Assembly (NCBI GenBank): GCA_013397075.1
Contig: VWZS01003490.1
Coordinates: 610,134 to 674,133 of the forward strand
Direction of reading: 5' to 3'
Source of the DNA: Rhabdornis inornatus
Taxonomy: Eukaryota; Chordata; Aves; Passeriformes; Rhabdornithidae
Length of the DNA stretch: 64,000 nucleotides
Shown here: one piece after another, positions 52,980 to 64,000 of the stretch
Numbering within the stretch: the first letter of the stretch is position 1
How the letters are laid out: each line of letters starts with the position of its first letter
Notes under the pieces: generated by a model
Database searches by the model: none
Told to the model about the DNA's origin: nothing
The model's input: only the letters and a program-made list of their open reading frames with translations
Position numbers and translations under genes: made by a program

Positions 52980-53009
52980 AAGTGAACTGTGTGCCTGAAC
53001 AGTTCACTT
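52980..53009. repeat. perfect inverted repeat, 11-bp arms, 8-base spacer
   Basis: AAGTGAACTGT, then GTGCCTGA, then ACAGTTCACTT. The arms are exact reverse complements and not low complexity. They contain AGTTCA-type nuclear-receptor half-site-like words, but the spacing is not a standard element. Confidence 0.9.
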
Positions 53010-54460
53010 GTAGTTCTAAAACCCTGATAATGAGCAGTAGGTGGTTGAAAATAGCAATACCAGCTGGCAGATTCAGCCCATGGAAACTCTCCCATATTTT
53101 TTTGGCAAATTAAGTTTGAATTATAGTTGCCAAGATCTATCTAGCTATCCAGAAAAATGAATGTATATTAAATAAGCATATTTCAATTTCCATCTCAGCA
53201 AGACTGTGCTACTTTATCTCTAACCAGCTTTCCACAAATGACATAATCATTGTTGTATTCAATCTGGGTGTATATACACTGAGCTAAGAAACATCATTTC
53301 CTTAAAACACTTTGAACATCTGCCATTTTCTAAAAAATAAAGATTGGATAAAATCTTCCACTAGAGCAGAGAAACAAAAACTAATCCTGATTGAAATATA
53401 GATAAATTGTTCATCTTGCAAACTACAAATCTCTACCTTGCCATGTCAGTACACCTTGTGTAAGGTTTCTGTGTTCGATAGAGAAAGCCCCTTTTTTAAA
53501 GATCAGATTGTTACTGTACCCCAGATGAAAATTTTCCCATTGGGATTCTATCACATCTTCATTCATCAGTAATCAAAAAAATCACATTGTACTAAAAAAA
53601 GTGCTTCTTATCAAAGTATCCTCAATCCAATTCTAAGGCTGGTTTGCACTATTGAAAATGATAAAAATCTCAGCCTTGATGCAGTGAATTCTGCCTTTGG
53701 CAATGTAAATATGAACAAAAACTCTATTTTGTGACTGTGTTAACTGGGAAAAAAGTTTTTCATTAGATTATAAATATGTTGTTTTTAGAACTGAATACAA
53801 AACAATGATGAGATACACAGATAGAGTCACGTAGTAAATTGCATTATTTTGCTTGTCCTGCGAAATGGTAAAGCATTTATTAAATCATTACAGGTGAGTA
53901 CCAACAAACCACATTTACATCACCCTTGGAGCAGACTACTGCTCGGTAATTCTATGTTCGTGTGCGTGTCGGCACAGAGATCTTAGTGATGTATCTGACC
54001 CTCCCTCTTACCTACATTAGGCTGGTTTTTAAATTTAAAGACAAAATAACCCACTTAGAGAAAAACACTTAAATTTTCACTCTACTGCACACTTCTTTAT
54101 ATGACTATGACAGGGTCTAAAAGGGAATCACAGCTTTGGGGCAAGGATCTGTTTAGGCTTTGTCCTAAGTGAGCTGCCTCAAAAAACTAGTGGTTCCATA
54201 CTTGACCAAACAAAATTTCATGTGCACAGAAAGCTAAAATTTGGGGCAGGGGGTAGGTGTTAAAGAAAAAGCAGAAAACAAAATCAAACACAAATACTTC
54301 TTTCCTGCCCTCTAAGCCTATTCCCTGATTTTAAATGGCAGGAAACTGTCCTGTGCTGTCTGGCCCCCAGAAATGCCTCTGGCCCTTCAGTCCTGGCCGT
54401 GTACTCCCTGCCATACCCTCTTCTCACGCAAATGGTTTCTCTTTTCTATGCTCAGGATCA

Positions 54461-54574
54461 CAGGATATTCTTAGCTGGAAGGGACCCACAAGTCCAAGTC
54501 TTCAGTGAATGGTCTATCTGGAGATCAAGCCCATAACCTTGGTGTTATCAGCACCATGCTCTAACCAGCTGCTT
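54461..54574 (-). mobile_element. tRNA-Ile-derived SINE with CR1-like tail (TguSINE1-type)
   Basis: On the minus strand the element starts CTGGTTAGAGCATGGTGCTG and continues ATAACACCAAGGTTATGGGC, then TTGATCTCC. This follows tRNA-Ile from the end of the A box through the anticodon arm to the B box (GGTTCGANNCC, here degenerate). The tRNA part is missing roughly its first dozen bases. The second half ends GGGTCCCTTCCAGCTAAGAA then TATCCTGTGATCC, a CR1-like 3' terminus. A tRNA-Ile head fused to a CR1 tail is what I know of TguSINE1, a passerine-specific family mobilised by CR1. The copy is degenerate and is not a functional tRNA gene. Confidence 0.82.
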
Positions 54575-56269
54575 GTTTGTGTTGCTTTTAACCTAGAAGG
54601 CTTCAATCTTTTAGAAAAAAATCTTTTTCTTATGTCTATGTGATAGAATCAAGGATGAATATTTGGTTTTTAATGCATGCCCTAATATGTGCAGGAACAA
54701 AAAAACCATCTGGTACCATTCTTCACAACTAGCTACGTTTCCCTTTGGGATTATGGAATATATAGGAAAATAAGAAAAATAAAGGGAAGAGACCTCAACC
54801 TTAAGACTTCTATTCTCAGCATTCATTAAGAACTAGACTATCAAGCTAATTTCCAATTAATTAATTTCAAAACAGCTGTGAATATCCAAGCAATTTCGAC
54901 AGCTTAATTAATTAATCTTATTTAGGGTGAAGGAGAATTGATATTTAATTTATTTCTTTAGTTCTTAAAGAATAAAAAATATAACTTCATGTATTTCTAG
55001 CTGTATTAGTAGAAACTTGTTTTAGTAATACAATTTCTTTTTCTTTTGAAAACAATCTCTGCCATCCACATCAACCAATATCCCTGTTATTTTTCAGTTG
55101 TGCACTTTGAAATCTTCAGTTAAGTTACCCCCATTTCCCTGTACCCACCGTAGTCAACCTCAAGCACTTGCTGAGGAATGTGGTTGCTATGCATTTGTAT
55201 GAGGACATCACAAAAAGAGAAGGAGAGGTTTCTCTCCTATTTTCCTCAAAAATACCCATCTCTCTCTCAATTATTAAGAGCCTACAATAATTCACTTCTA
55301 ACTTAAGTGGCCCCAAAAACATTGCAAGCTTCAAGACATGGCTGTCTTTTGAAATTAATTACAGGAAAACAGCAAAATAAATGTCTCTGAACTGAGTAAA
55401 GGGGCTTTGTGACTTTTACAAAAAATCAAAGAAATTAATCCTAAAGTATTGCTAATCTACTTTAAAGTTTTGAATGATTCTCAGAAGTATGAGAAAATCA
55501 CATACAGGTTGCTTACACTATGGTTTTAATGTTATATTATTATTAAGGGTAGTACATTTACCACTGTATTTGTAAATAAGAAATTTTGGGATAAAATTAA
55601 TTTCACAGAAACTAATGTGGCATACATATGCAACTCAGAATGAAAGAGATTAGCAGGACACAGTGTAGAGTCACCCACCATTACTTAAAGACTGCAGGAG
55701 GTGGGGGGTGGCTGCCCTTTCACAAATCTTCAGCTGATGTTAAGCACTAGTAATAAGACTGTCTTTAGGAAACCTGTCAAGCCTAATCAAGGCTTCATGT
55801 AATATTTTAATTTGCCCTTTATGAATATTCTTTAGGTTCTCTCTTTCCCACTGAAGCAGTCTTCACACAGACACTCTGCTGTCCCTGCTGTGTGCTGATC
55901 CAGACACGCCTTGCCAATGGGATATATGTGCACTCAAACCATTTCACACTGGGGAAAAAAGGCTACTGCTGTGAATGCAAAAGAGCTTTTCTTTGGATTT
56001 TTTCTAAACACACTTAGATGAACGAATTATACTTTGCCTCTAGTGAGCTGAACTTGTTTCATGAAAATAGTATCATTTATCCACTCTTTATTTAATCAGT
56101 TTTACAAATGGCAGTTACAGAAATAAATAGGAAGCTTGCCTCTTTTTGTTCTGCGAGTTGTCACTGAAGTCTTAGTGAGTTTAAAATGTCATTTGTAATT
56201 CTTTGTCTTCTAAAGAGATTACTGTAAAATACAATATTAAGATTCCCTCTAAGCTTCTGAAGGATTAAC

Positions 56270-56286
56270 TTTTTTTTTTTTTTTTT
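56270..56286. repeat. T17 homopolymer run
   Basis: An uninterrupted T run followed by AGAGAGCGGG. It is not attached to a recognisable SINE or LINE body. Confidence 0.9.
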
Positions 56287-58337
56287 AGAGAGCGGGAACA
56301 TAAGTGAATTAACCATTCCTGCAAGTTTATTCCAAATAAATCACAATGGAGGCAAAAACTGAAAATTAAAGCCAGCCCCACTAAAGCACTGACAGTTTTG
56401 CAGCTGACAGTAAAGTAAGTATCATTGTATTTAATATAGCATATTTAACACAGTAAAAATTTTAATATTGTTTCAGGTATTAAAATTATCTCCATTTTAA
56501 AAAGAACTTACTTTGAACTTTGATCCAGGACAAATAAGGCTATGTGAAAATCCCCTGAACTCTTCTCCTCATACGAATACAAAGAAAGAAAAAATAATCT
56601 CCCAACTATCCTCAAACATAAAACTTCAAACACATCTTAAAGCATTGAACAAGACATTGCTCGCATTTTTAACAAATGAGGGCTGCACTGATTTCAACTG
56701 AATTTTGCTGTATTTTCCGTGAGAATTGGTTTTGACCCATTTTGTGTTACTGGTTTGGTGCCTGTAAGTAGCATTAACAGTTTAATGCCAGGGAGAGAGA
56801 CTCAGACTGCATGAGACAATGAGCAGCTTAGTTTTCAGTATTTTGAGAGGATTGTATTTAATGGGACTATTGAGAGACTGATTAGCAAAAATCTACTTTT
56901 TCTAAGTTCAGAAACAAGCTAACGTTACCTAATATTGGAGACCTCAAATTTCTTTGTAACATGAAAATGTTGGGAAGAGGGCAAAAAAGGTTAACTGGGT
57001 GATACAAGGGCTGAGTCAGAGGGACACAAGTATTACAAGATAGAGTTCAAGCCTAAGCAGTAAATCTCAAGAGGGGTCAAAAAGACACAGATCAAGAAGT
57101 ATTTGAAGGACTCAGAAAATGACACGGAATGCAAACTGCAGCTCCTGATAGTGAAGCTGGTCAAAGAGCTGGGTGAACAGCAGGTCACTAAGAATACAGC
57201 AGCCTCAGAGCTTTGCCAAAATCACTTGCAGATCCGCTTGGCTGTATTAAAATGTGATAAACATGTCTTTAACTTGCTACACTATACCTGTATTATCCAT
57301 ATTTGCTTTACACAAAGGAAGAACAACCGCTGCTGCAGCAAAGTATTTATATCACAGGCAGTAACTAATTGTGAAAGTTTAAACAGGGAACAATCTCACT
57401 GATACAGACACATTGCCTATGGCACTGGCAAAAAGTAACACAGTAAAATGCTGTAATTCTAGATAAATTACTTGTAACTTTCTTTCTTTTTTTTTTTTTT
57501 TGATGCAGAGTCTGATATGCTGCCAACACCACATGCTGGCCACATTTGGACAGACAGATCCTATAATTTATACTACTGGGAGTGCCAACACAGTAGAAGA
57601 GCATTGATAGACTAAACTATTATTTTTGCATCTTTCCCAGCCATGGCAGGACTCCCTGGGTGCTGTATGACTTGCTGCCTGCTCTGTTTGCCAGCAAATT
57701 TTCCCCTCCAGGAGTGCTATGGATCACCTTGACTGCCGTTTCCATTTAATGCTTTTGTCTTTCTTGGCTCCTCTTTCAGAGGTTGAAAAGAACATGCAAG
57801 GCAGTGTCTGCATCAAGGAAAATGGATTCAGGATATAGAAGAGAGATAAAACCAGAAAGGAGTCTCAACATAATAAAATGTAATACCCATGATTCAGAGG
57901 AATATAATGAAGTATCAAATATGCCTACGAATTATTTAACTCTTAGATAAAATTTTTTATTTTCTAATAGCATAAGGAAGAGTGTAAGCCACAGTGCAAT
58001 TCAAAGAGTTTCATAATCTGAAGAACAAGTTATTGAAATTTCTCAAATTAACAATGAAATATTAAAAAATACCACTAAAAAGTAATATAAATTAGGCTAA
58101 TTTAGAACTTGCACATTGTTTCCCCAGCTTTCCAGAGTACTTCCAGCACTGGAATAAAGACAAATCAAAGCATATAGAAATCAGCCCCTAAGTAGTATTT
58201 CTAGGTGTGCACATAATTATTAAGTCACTTAATAAAAAGTGGGCCCTTTTATTTTTTTCCTCTATTAGTATCCATTGGGAAAATACATTCACACATGTTC
58301 CTGATGCTATTAATGGTAAGGTAATTAACATTATCCA

Positions 58338-58372
58338 TTAATGTTCATTAACATAATGTTAATGAACATTAA
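58338..58372. repeat. 35-bp perfect palindrome (17-bp arms, 1-base centre)
   Basis: Arm 1 (58338-58354) is TTAATGTTCATTAACAT and arm 2 (58356-58372) is its exact reverse complement, around a single A at 58355. TAACATTATCC also occurs as a direct repeat just outside and at the right edge. No transposon ends or target duplication were recognised. Confidence 0.96.
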
Positions 58373-59039
58373 CATTATCCTGTTTTCAAATTTCTCTAAA
58401 AATTATGAATATAACACATGATACAAACCTAGGAGTAACCATCCCATTTTAAATTCTGACGTCAACATCCCAAAAAGGCAGAACATTTGCACTGTTTCCC
58501 TGAAAGCACTGTCATATTAGAACCTCACAATTACTAGAACCAAGTATTTCTTTTCCTCCAGCAAAGAGGAAAGTAAATTTTATACATCAGAAAACTAGTG
58601 AGTCTAAGACAATATTGTGTATTTCCTAACAAAGGTGCTGAATGCAACATGCTTTCTCAGTGTTGGTGTGGTTTCTTGTGCTGTAATTCATGGCAGTTTT
58701 AGCATCACATCACATTTCACTTGGCAGAGAGTATATTTGGCTGCTCTCTGCTTTTTTCTGTGTTTTAATATTGTGACAACTATAATAGATATTGACTCTT
58801 TCTTCCATTTGTTATAAACATAGAGAGGCTAAAAAGTGTTTATGTATTTCTACACTACAAAGAAAAAAAAAAGGAAAACAAACATAAAGAATTAAATGGT
58901 CTCAAAATTTTTCTCTTCTTTTTAATATAATGCTAGTTCTTCATTTGTCCTAGACAGCCAGGGCTGAGAACCTAACTCAATACTTATATTAAAAAACCCT
59001 CAACCACCTTCTTATATTTGTCACTTTAATATTTATTTT

Positions 59040-59320
59040 GTTGCTCTGGCTGTGCGCATTCAATTTTTTAAATAAACTGCATCAGGATCCACACTTTTCA
59101 TAACACATTTCTGCCCAAAGTAATTTGACTGTACAGTGGCGTAACACCCTGAAAATTGCTATCTGCACCGCGGCTATCAAGAGCCTTCAGCTTTCAGCAG
59201 TAGTGCAACATGTTTTTCTGAAGTGTATGCTGGCACACACACAAACATGAAAGGCTGACAGCTCACAGTGCAGAACTATCTGGTTTTGTGTTGTTGTTGT
59301 TATCACCTGGAAAGAAATCC
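59040..59320. promoter_or_regulatory. candidate conserved block upstream of exon A
   Basis: High-complexity, relatively GC-balanced sequence within AT-rich intron. It includes GTGGCGTAACACC and GCACCGCGGCTATC near 59137-59178. No coding potential or repeat identity was seen. Listed only as a region whose conservation should be checked. Confidence 0.2.
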
Positions 59321-62300
59321 TCTCCTTCAGGCTTATTATAAACTTAAGCTAATTCCCAAAACATTATTCAGTTTTAAAACAGTTCTTTCTTCAAATTTCT
59401 TTAGCACAAATTCCTCTCACTGTTCATTTTCCCTTTACAGAGTCTAGCACTAGCAGACAAAATGAATATTAAATGAATACACAAAAGGAATATTTAATTG
59501 AAGCAGCATGGTTTAAAGAAAAATAGAGCTTCTATGTTCTACAAAGCAATTACATTGCTTTGAGCTTCTAGTCATGTTGGAGTAAATACTTCTGATATTG
59601 AATACAGCTTCTTCTAGCCAATAGTCTGTTTACATACAAAGATGGTTCATGAATGTTTCTTAGTTTCATTAGAGGTGGTGTTAAACCATCCTAACACATT
59701 CCTGACATTGCTCTCCTTATGTTGCCTCTCTAGTCACACTGCTGGCTGAAAAGCCAGATAACGCTCTTCTGACAAAATGATGATTCTCATACATAGCAAG
59801 CACTCTTACAGGCTTTGTAAGTTGAATGAAAGGTTTTATTAACCTTTGCTTGTATCTCTGCATACATCTGTTTTGGTTTTCTTCTGATTACCCACAGCTG
59901 AAAGCTTCTCTGCCTCTCCCCTGTGAGGCAGCAATACTGAGTCAGGACAAAGACCTACCTACCCCAGCAACAAAGAACTGGAGCCTGAAGAAGCTACAGA
60001 AATATGGTGAGCATATATGATGTCTTCCCTGGTACCCTCCCAGCTTCCCATCATTTCCAGCTCACACACCACAGCAGACATGTTGGTACAAACTTTCTCA
60101 TATAAATAATACTTAGACATGGACATCAGATAAAGAAAATCCATGTGTTCTTCAACCACCTTCTAAGCAAGATCAGTTTTAGAACTCATATTAGAAACTT
60201 CTTAATTTACTGTTTGTTTTTCCATGCTACCAGAATGTAATAATAAAAATGTATAGAAATACCAGAAATGTTAATGATAGAAAACACATGGAATCAACTT
60301 ATTTTTTCCTTATGCAGGGGCTAAGAAAAATGAAACAAAAACCAATCCCATGAACAGCAGGGCCAATTAAAAGTAAATCCATGAAACCAGCAGTTACTTC
60401 CAATTATTATTCAGACTGTAACAATGAGTAAATATTATCATTTTACAATGAAAGCCCTAAAATAATATGTGTAACAAAAAACATCACCATGAATAATTCT
60501 TATCTGTGTCCCTGTGGATTTTTACAGCTCCGTCTCTGTCAGAATCTGATTTTAAAAGATAGGTTACTGAGAAAATCAATTCAGAATCCAATGCCTAGTA
60601 AAGAGAAGGATTTGATTTGTATAGATTAAGATGAAGTTTTCTCCTTGGCTTTGAACAAAGATTCACTGTTTTCTTCCTATAACCATTTTATATTCAATTT
60701 GCCCACAAATCTTAAAGCAAATTTTAACTGAAACACTGCTGAGATAATATTCACATAACCTGAAAATCTCACTGGCAATGAGGTTTCTCACTGACCATAT
60801 GAAGAAATGCAGATTTTTGCACTAATTTAACCAACAGTGGCTTTCCCTCTGCTTTTCATCAGAGTGAGTCCCAGCTAGATCTATTTTAAGCACTACTAGT
60901 CCTTGTCATGACACTTTCGGCATTAGCATGTGTTGCAGGACCAACTTCTTGGTAATGTTAGGAGAGTTTATTTCTGTGCAGTCTCATGTAATCTAATGAT
61001 AATTAGTCATATTGAACAGGTAACAGAACTTTAAATCAGATTTAATTTCTATTGTAAATAATTTTGCAATTGAGATTGTTAAATGTGATTTTCTTTAGTA
61101 CGTATGGACTGATGCCTTAAAAAGAAAAGACAGAGTATTTCTGTTTCAATTTTCATCAAGACCAAGTGAATGCTTTTATTGTTCTGCCTCTGTTTCATTT
61201 TCTGCCCTTTGATTTCTTTCCCTTGTTCATCATAGCCTCCTGCTGTGGTGCTGATGGCCAGAAGTGCCGGTTGTGAGTCTGCAGCAACCACAGGGTACGT
61301 CTGTCAGCACAGGCCATCGCGCTTGTGCCAGCCCAGTGGTTTGTAATTCCAGGCTCTGCTTACATTAGCCAAGGGCAAACAAGTCAAAAACCTCCTCCGC
61401 TGAGAAATGAAGAAATTCACTTATACGGCTTTTAAGAAACTGGATACAGGTTTTCAACTAGGCTACTAGAACCAGAAATCAGAAATTAAATGTAGTATCT
61501 TTGCATGCTGACTTGTTTAAATGGTCAGACTTCCTGCAAAGTATGATGTCAGACAAGGTAGCCAGAAGCTAGTTATAAGAAAACTCCACAGTTCAGTAGC
61601 ATGAAGTCATAAAGAGAATTAGGTACTCAGCCCCACTACTAGCCTGCAGGAAGATCTATATACACCACTTCTGTCACCTTGAACTTCAGCTTCTTCAGTG
61701 TAAGGCAAGGACAACAAAATGAATTTTTAAAGCCCATTATAGGTATTAATGAAAAACAGTGTGCGATAAGTAAATAGCAGTACGAATACATGTTCTGTCA
61801 TTTTGTCTCTGGAAGCACATAGTTCACTCAATATTTGCCCTGGAGTTTTGCTCTAAATCCCAGTTGTGTTGAATGGTGTGTTTTAATAAAAAAGCAAGAG
61901 ACCCAGATGATAAACTGATACTTTTTCTTACTCTTGACAGAAATCTTATTCATAGAGCACAGCATTTATACTTCTCATCTGTGTCTTCCCTCTGACTCCT
62001 CGGCCACAAGAGAGCTAATACAGATTTTCAAAGATCAAATAAGAAGGTTTCTCATATCTCTGGATTCTTTATAGCATTCTTTGCCACTAATGGAATGAAA
62101 TAAAATAGCAGATCTGAACTTAATGAATATCACTTAAATAATGCAACGGACCTGTCATCCTCTTGGCTTTCTTCTAATTTATTGGAGCGAAGAAATTTAA
62201 ACGAAATTTAATTTAATGAAATTACATATACAGAACCTTATGCAAAGGGTCAAATGTATGTAATTATTTACATTTAAATATTTCATTATTTAAATTGCCT

Positions 62301-62603
62301 CGTTGGGCTGAAATAACAATTCAGTCATAACTCTTTTGAAGTGCACTAAGACTTTATGTCTTGCTGAGATACCTTCTCCCAAGCATATCCTCTGTCCATT
62401 TATTATTCATTATCATCTGCATTTTGCCAAATTCCTTTGAAACCCATTTTCCATTTTAAACGGCAACTTTCACCTAAAACTGTGGTGCATTCATCATACA
62501 GACATCATACTTAAAACTCTGTGAATGCAAGGCAACTCAGTCTTGTGATATGCTCAAAATACAGGTGCCACTGTATATCAGACAAGAATAGATCTATATT
62601 AGT

Positions 62604-62644
62604 TTTGAAGAAATCATCAGGAAAATTTGAAGAAATTATCAGGA
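62604..62644. repeat. 22-bp-period tandem duplication
   Basis: TTTGAAGAAATCATCAGGA at 62604-62622 recurs at 62626-62644 with one change (C to T). Confidence 0.92.
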
Positions 62645-64000
62645 CCATATGATACCTGTCACTATAATGTATGCAAAATAAGCAATGTCTTCATCTGCGT
62701 ACCCTGTAATCAATCATTTTCATTCAGACATAACTGGGAGAAATAATTCGTTCAAGAAAATTACTATTACTTAGTCACTTACATCTGGCAAATGTGTTCC
62801 AAAATTGTATTAAATAAGCAGTTTTTTCTGTTTTTGTGATATTAGAAATGTATCTAAAAAATCCTTTTGTGCAAGTACTTTCTCAAATTTTGTTTCAAAA
62901 ATAAGTATAATGAAATATTAGCGTAGGCAGTTATTTCAGTGCCTTAGACTATATCATAACACTGGCTTTTAAACAGAAATCCCCATTAATCACAGCAGGG
63001 ACTGCTGCTTAGAAATACATGAACTTGAGCTGATGTTATCACACTGATCTATCACAAGAACCCAAGATGTCGTATTTAAAATTCAATGAATCCCCATTAC
63101 AGAAAAATTAAATGTACACTAGTATTTTAAGGACTGCATCAGAAGAATACTCTCAGAAATATCTAGAAGATATCTTAAAATTCCTCTCACCCATCAAAGA
63201 AACAGACAGAAACACAGCAACCAACCTTTTCTTTCGTCTTCTCTCCTAGCACAAAACCCACTTACCTTTCCACTGCCAGTACTACCTTTGAATTTCAGAG
63301 TTACTTCAGAGAGGTTATTTTATAAGTAACAGCAGAATCTTTTAGCAGATGCTAAAAGATTTTTTGCTTTTTCTCTTGACAGGTAGCTTTTTTCTTTAGC
63401 ATCACCTTAAGCTTTCTGCAGACTTGGAAGGATTTATTTGATTACTATATTGGGAAAACTTCCAGTTAAGAGAAGGTGAGAGGCAAAGAATGTGTTAGGT
63501 GACATCACACATGCAAAGGTACACAGTATCAGGGCAAACTGCATGTTTGTATCCAGAAAGGCAAAACCAATAAATTAGTTTTTGTCTTTTCTAATAACCT
63601 GCTACTTTGAAGACTGTGCTAAAGTAGTGAGTTTAGCAGTGAGGGATGTCATTGATTACTCCTCTGGTACTACTTCTAGTCACTACTATTCTCTTCTTAG
63701 ATCCTCATTCAGCCTTCAAGAAACCTGCAAACCTTAGAGTTTCATCAGACATTGTTAAAGTAAAATTTGACATAATATGTACCATGAGGAAATAATCAGA
63801 TATTTACCAATTCTTTCAGGTTTAATTTTTGAAAGGAAAAAAAAAAAAAAGAAATTTTATTTAAAAATTCTGACAACATGTAGGTCTGGCAGAATTCTTG
63901 TGGAGATTTAAAAAAATCTCTACAGGAAAGAGAAATTCTTCCAGAGAATTTAGCATTAAGTAAAACATAATAGGTAGGTGGCAGTTGTAACTGCTATTAA

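Larger units (their letters stand above)
1..64000 (-). other. THSD7A: THSD7A gene body (internal part, minus strand)
   Basis: Six minus-strand exons with matching phases (entering 1, then 2, 2, 1, 1, 1) splice into one open frame of 605 complete codons and nothing interrupts it. The product is a chain of cysteine- and tryptophan-rich thrombospondin type-1 repeats whose order and unusual lysine/arginine-rich insertion I recognise as THSD7A rather than its paralogue THSD7B. In mammals THSD7A is a large single-pass membrane glycoprotein of endothelium and kidney podocytes. Its soluble ectodomain promotes endothelial migration, and it is an autoantigen in membranous nephropathy. No start codon, signal peptide, transmembrane segment, stop codon or promoter is present here, so the gene extends past both window edges. 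Residue numbers in the exon entries count from the first residue encoded in this window, not from the true N-terminus. Confidence 0.95.
51289..64000 (-). other. THSD7A: partial intron before exon A (at least 12.7 kb)
   Basis: Probably the 3' part of intron 1. It holds a CR1 fragment at 51971-52215, an 11-bp-arm inverted repeat at 52980-53009, a tRNA-Ile-derived SINE at 54461-54574 and a T17 run near 56270-56286. Also present are a T-rich run near 57486-57501, a 35-bp perfect palindrome at 58338-58372 and a poly-A run near 63838-63850. The signal-peptide exon is not in this stretch; no GC-rich promoter-like island with a leader peptide is visible. Confidence 0.85.

Noticed and set aside
54500..54574. 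Possible functional tRNA-Ile gene on the minus strand
   Set aside because: The acceptor stem's first bases are missing, the B box is degenerate, and the sequence continues straight into a CR1-like tail, so it is a SINE copy.
1..64000. A previously undescribed multi-gene system
   Set aside because: Everything recognisable belongs to one known vertebrate gene and to common avian repeats; no clustered unknown coding genes were found on either strand.

Overview
This is vertebrate nuclear DNA, and almost certainly from a songbird-type (passerine) bird. Two things point there. First, degenerate CR1 retrotransposon 3' ends, the commonest avian repeat, lie at about 7516-7950, 48920-49275 and 51971-52215. 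Second, a short element at 54461-54574 (minus) has a head matching tRNA-Ile and a CR1-like tail, the architecture of the passerine SINE family TguSINE1. The DNA is AT-rich and gene-poor, with large introns; the exons are visibly more GC-rich.

The only gene I can support is THSD7A (thrombospondin type-1 domain-containing protein 7A), transcribed on the minus strand across the whole window. Six internal coding exons are present, in transcription order 51288-50457, 34902-34654, 33082-32901, 27110-26955, 24562-24359 and 4695-4504. All have AG acceptors and GT donors, and their phases join perfectly. Together they give 605 uninterrupted codons plus split codons at the two outer ends. They probably match mammalian exons 2-7. 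The signal-peptide exon and promoter lie beyond base 64000, and the rest of the ectodomain, transmembrane segment and stop codon lie before base 1. The encoded piece runs from within the first TSP1-type repeat to the middle of about the ninth. It includes a long lysine/arginine-rich insertion in the fourth repeat.

Layout from left to right: partial intron (1-4503); exon F (4504-4695); a 19.7-kb intron; exon E; a 2.4-kb intron; exon D; a 5.8-kb intron with a possible conserved non-coding block near 31.0-31.8 kb; exon C; a 1.6-kb intron; exon B; a 15.6-kb intron; exon A (50457-51288, GC-rich); and at least 12.7 kb of first-intron sequence holding two CR1/SINE insertions and a 35-bp perfect palindrome.

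I found no nested gene, functional tRNA, CRISPR array, intact transposon or undescribed multi-gene system. The hunt therefore covers splice-site quirks, the basic insertion, the lineage-diagnostic SINE, inverted repeats and candidate regulatory islands. Protein identity rests on recognising the sequence against the mammalian protein from memory; no search was run.
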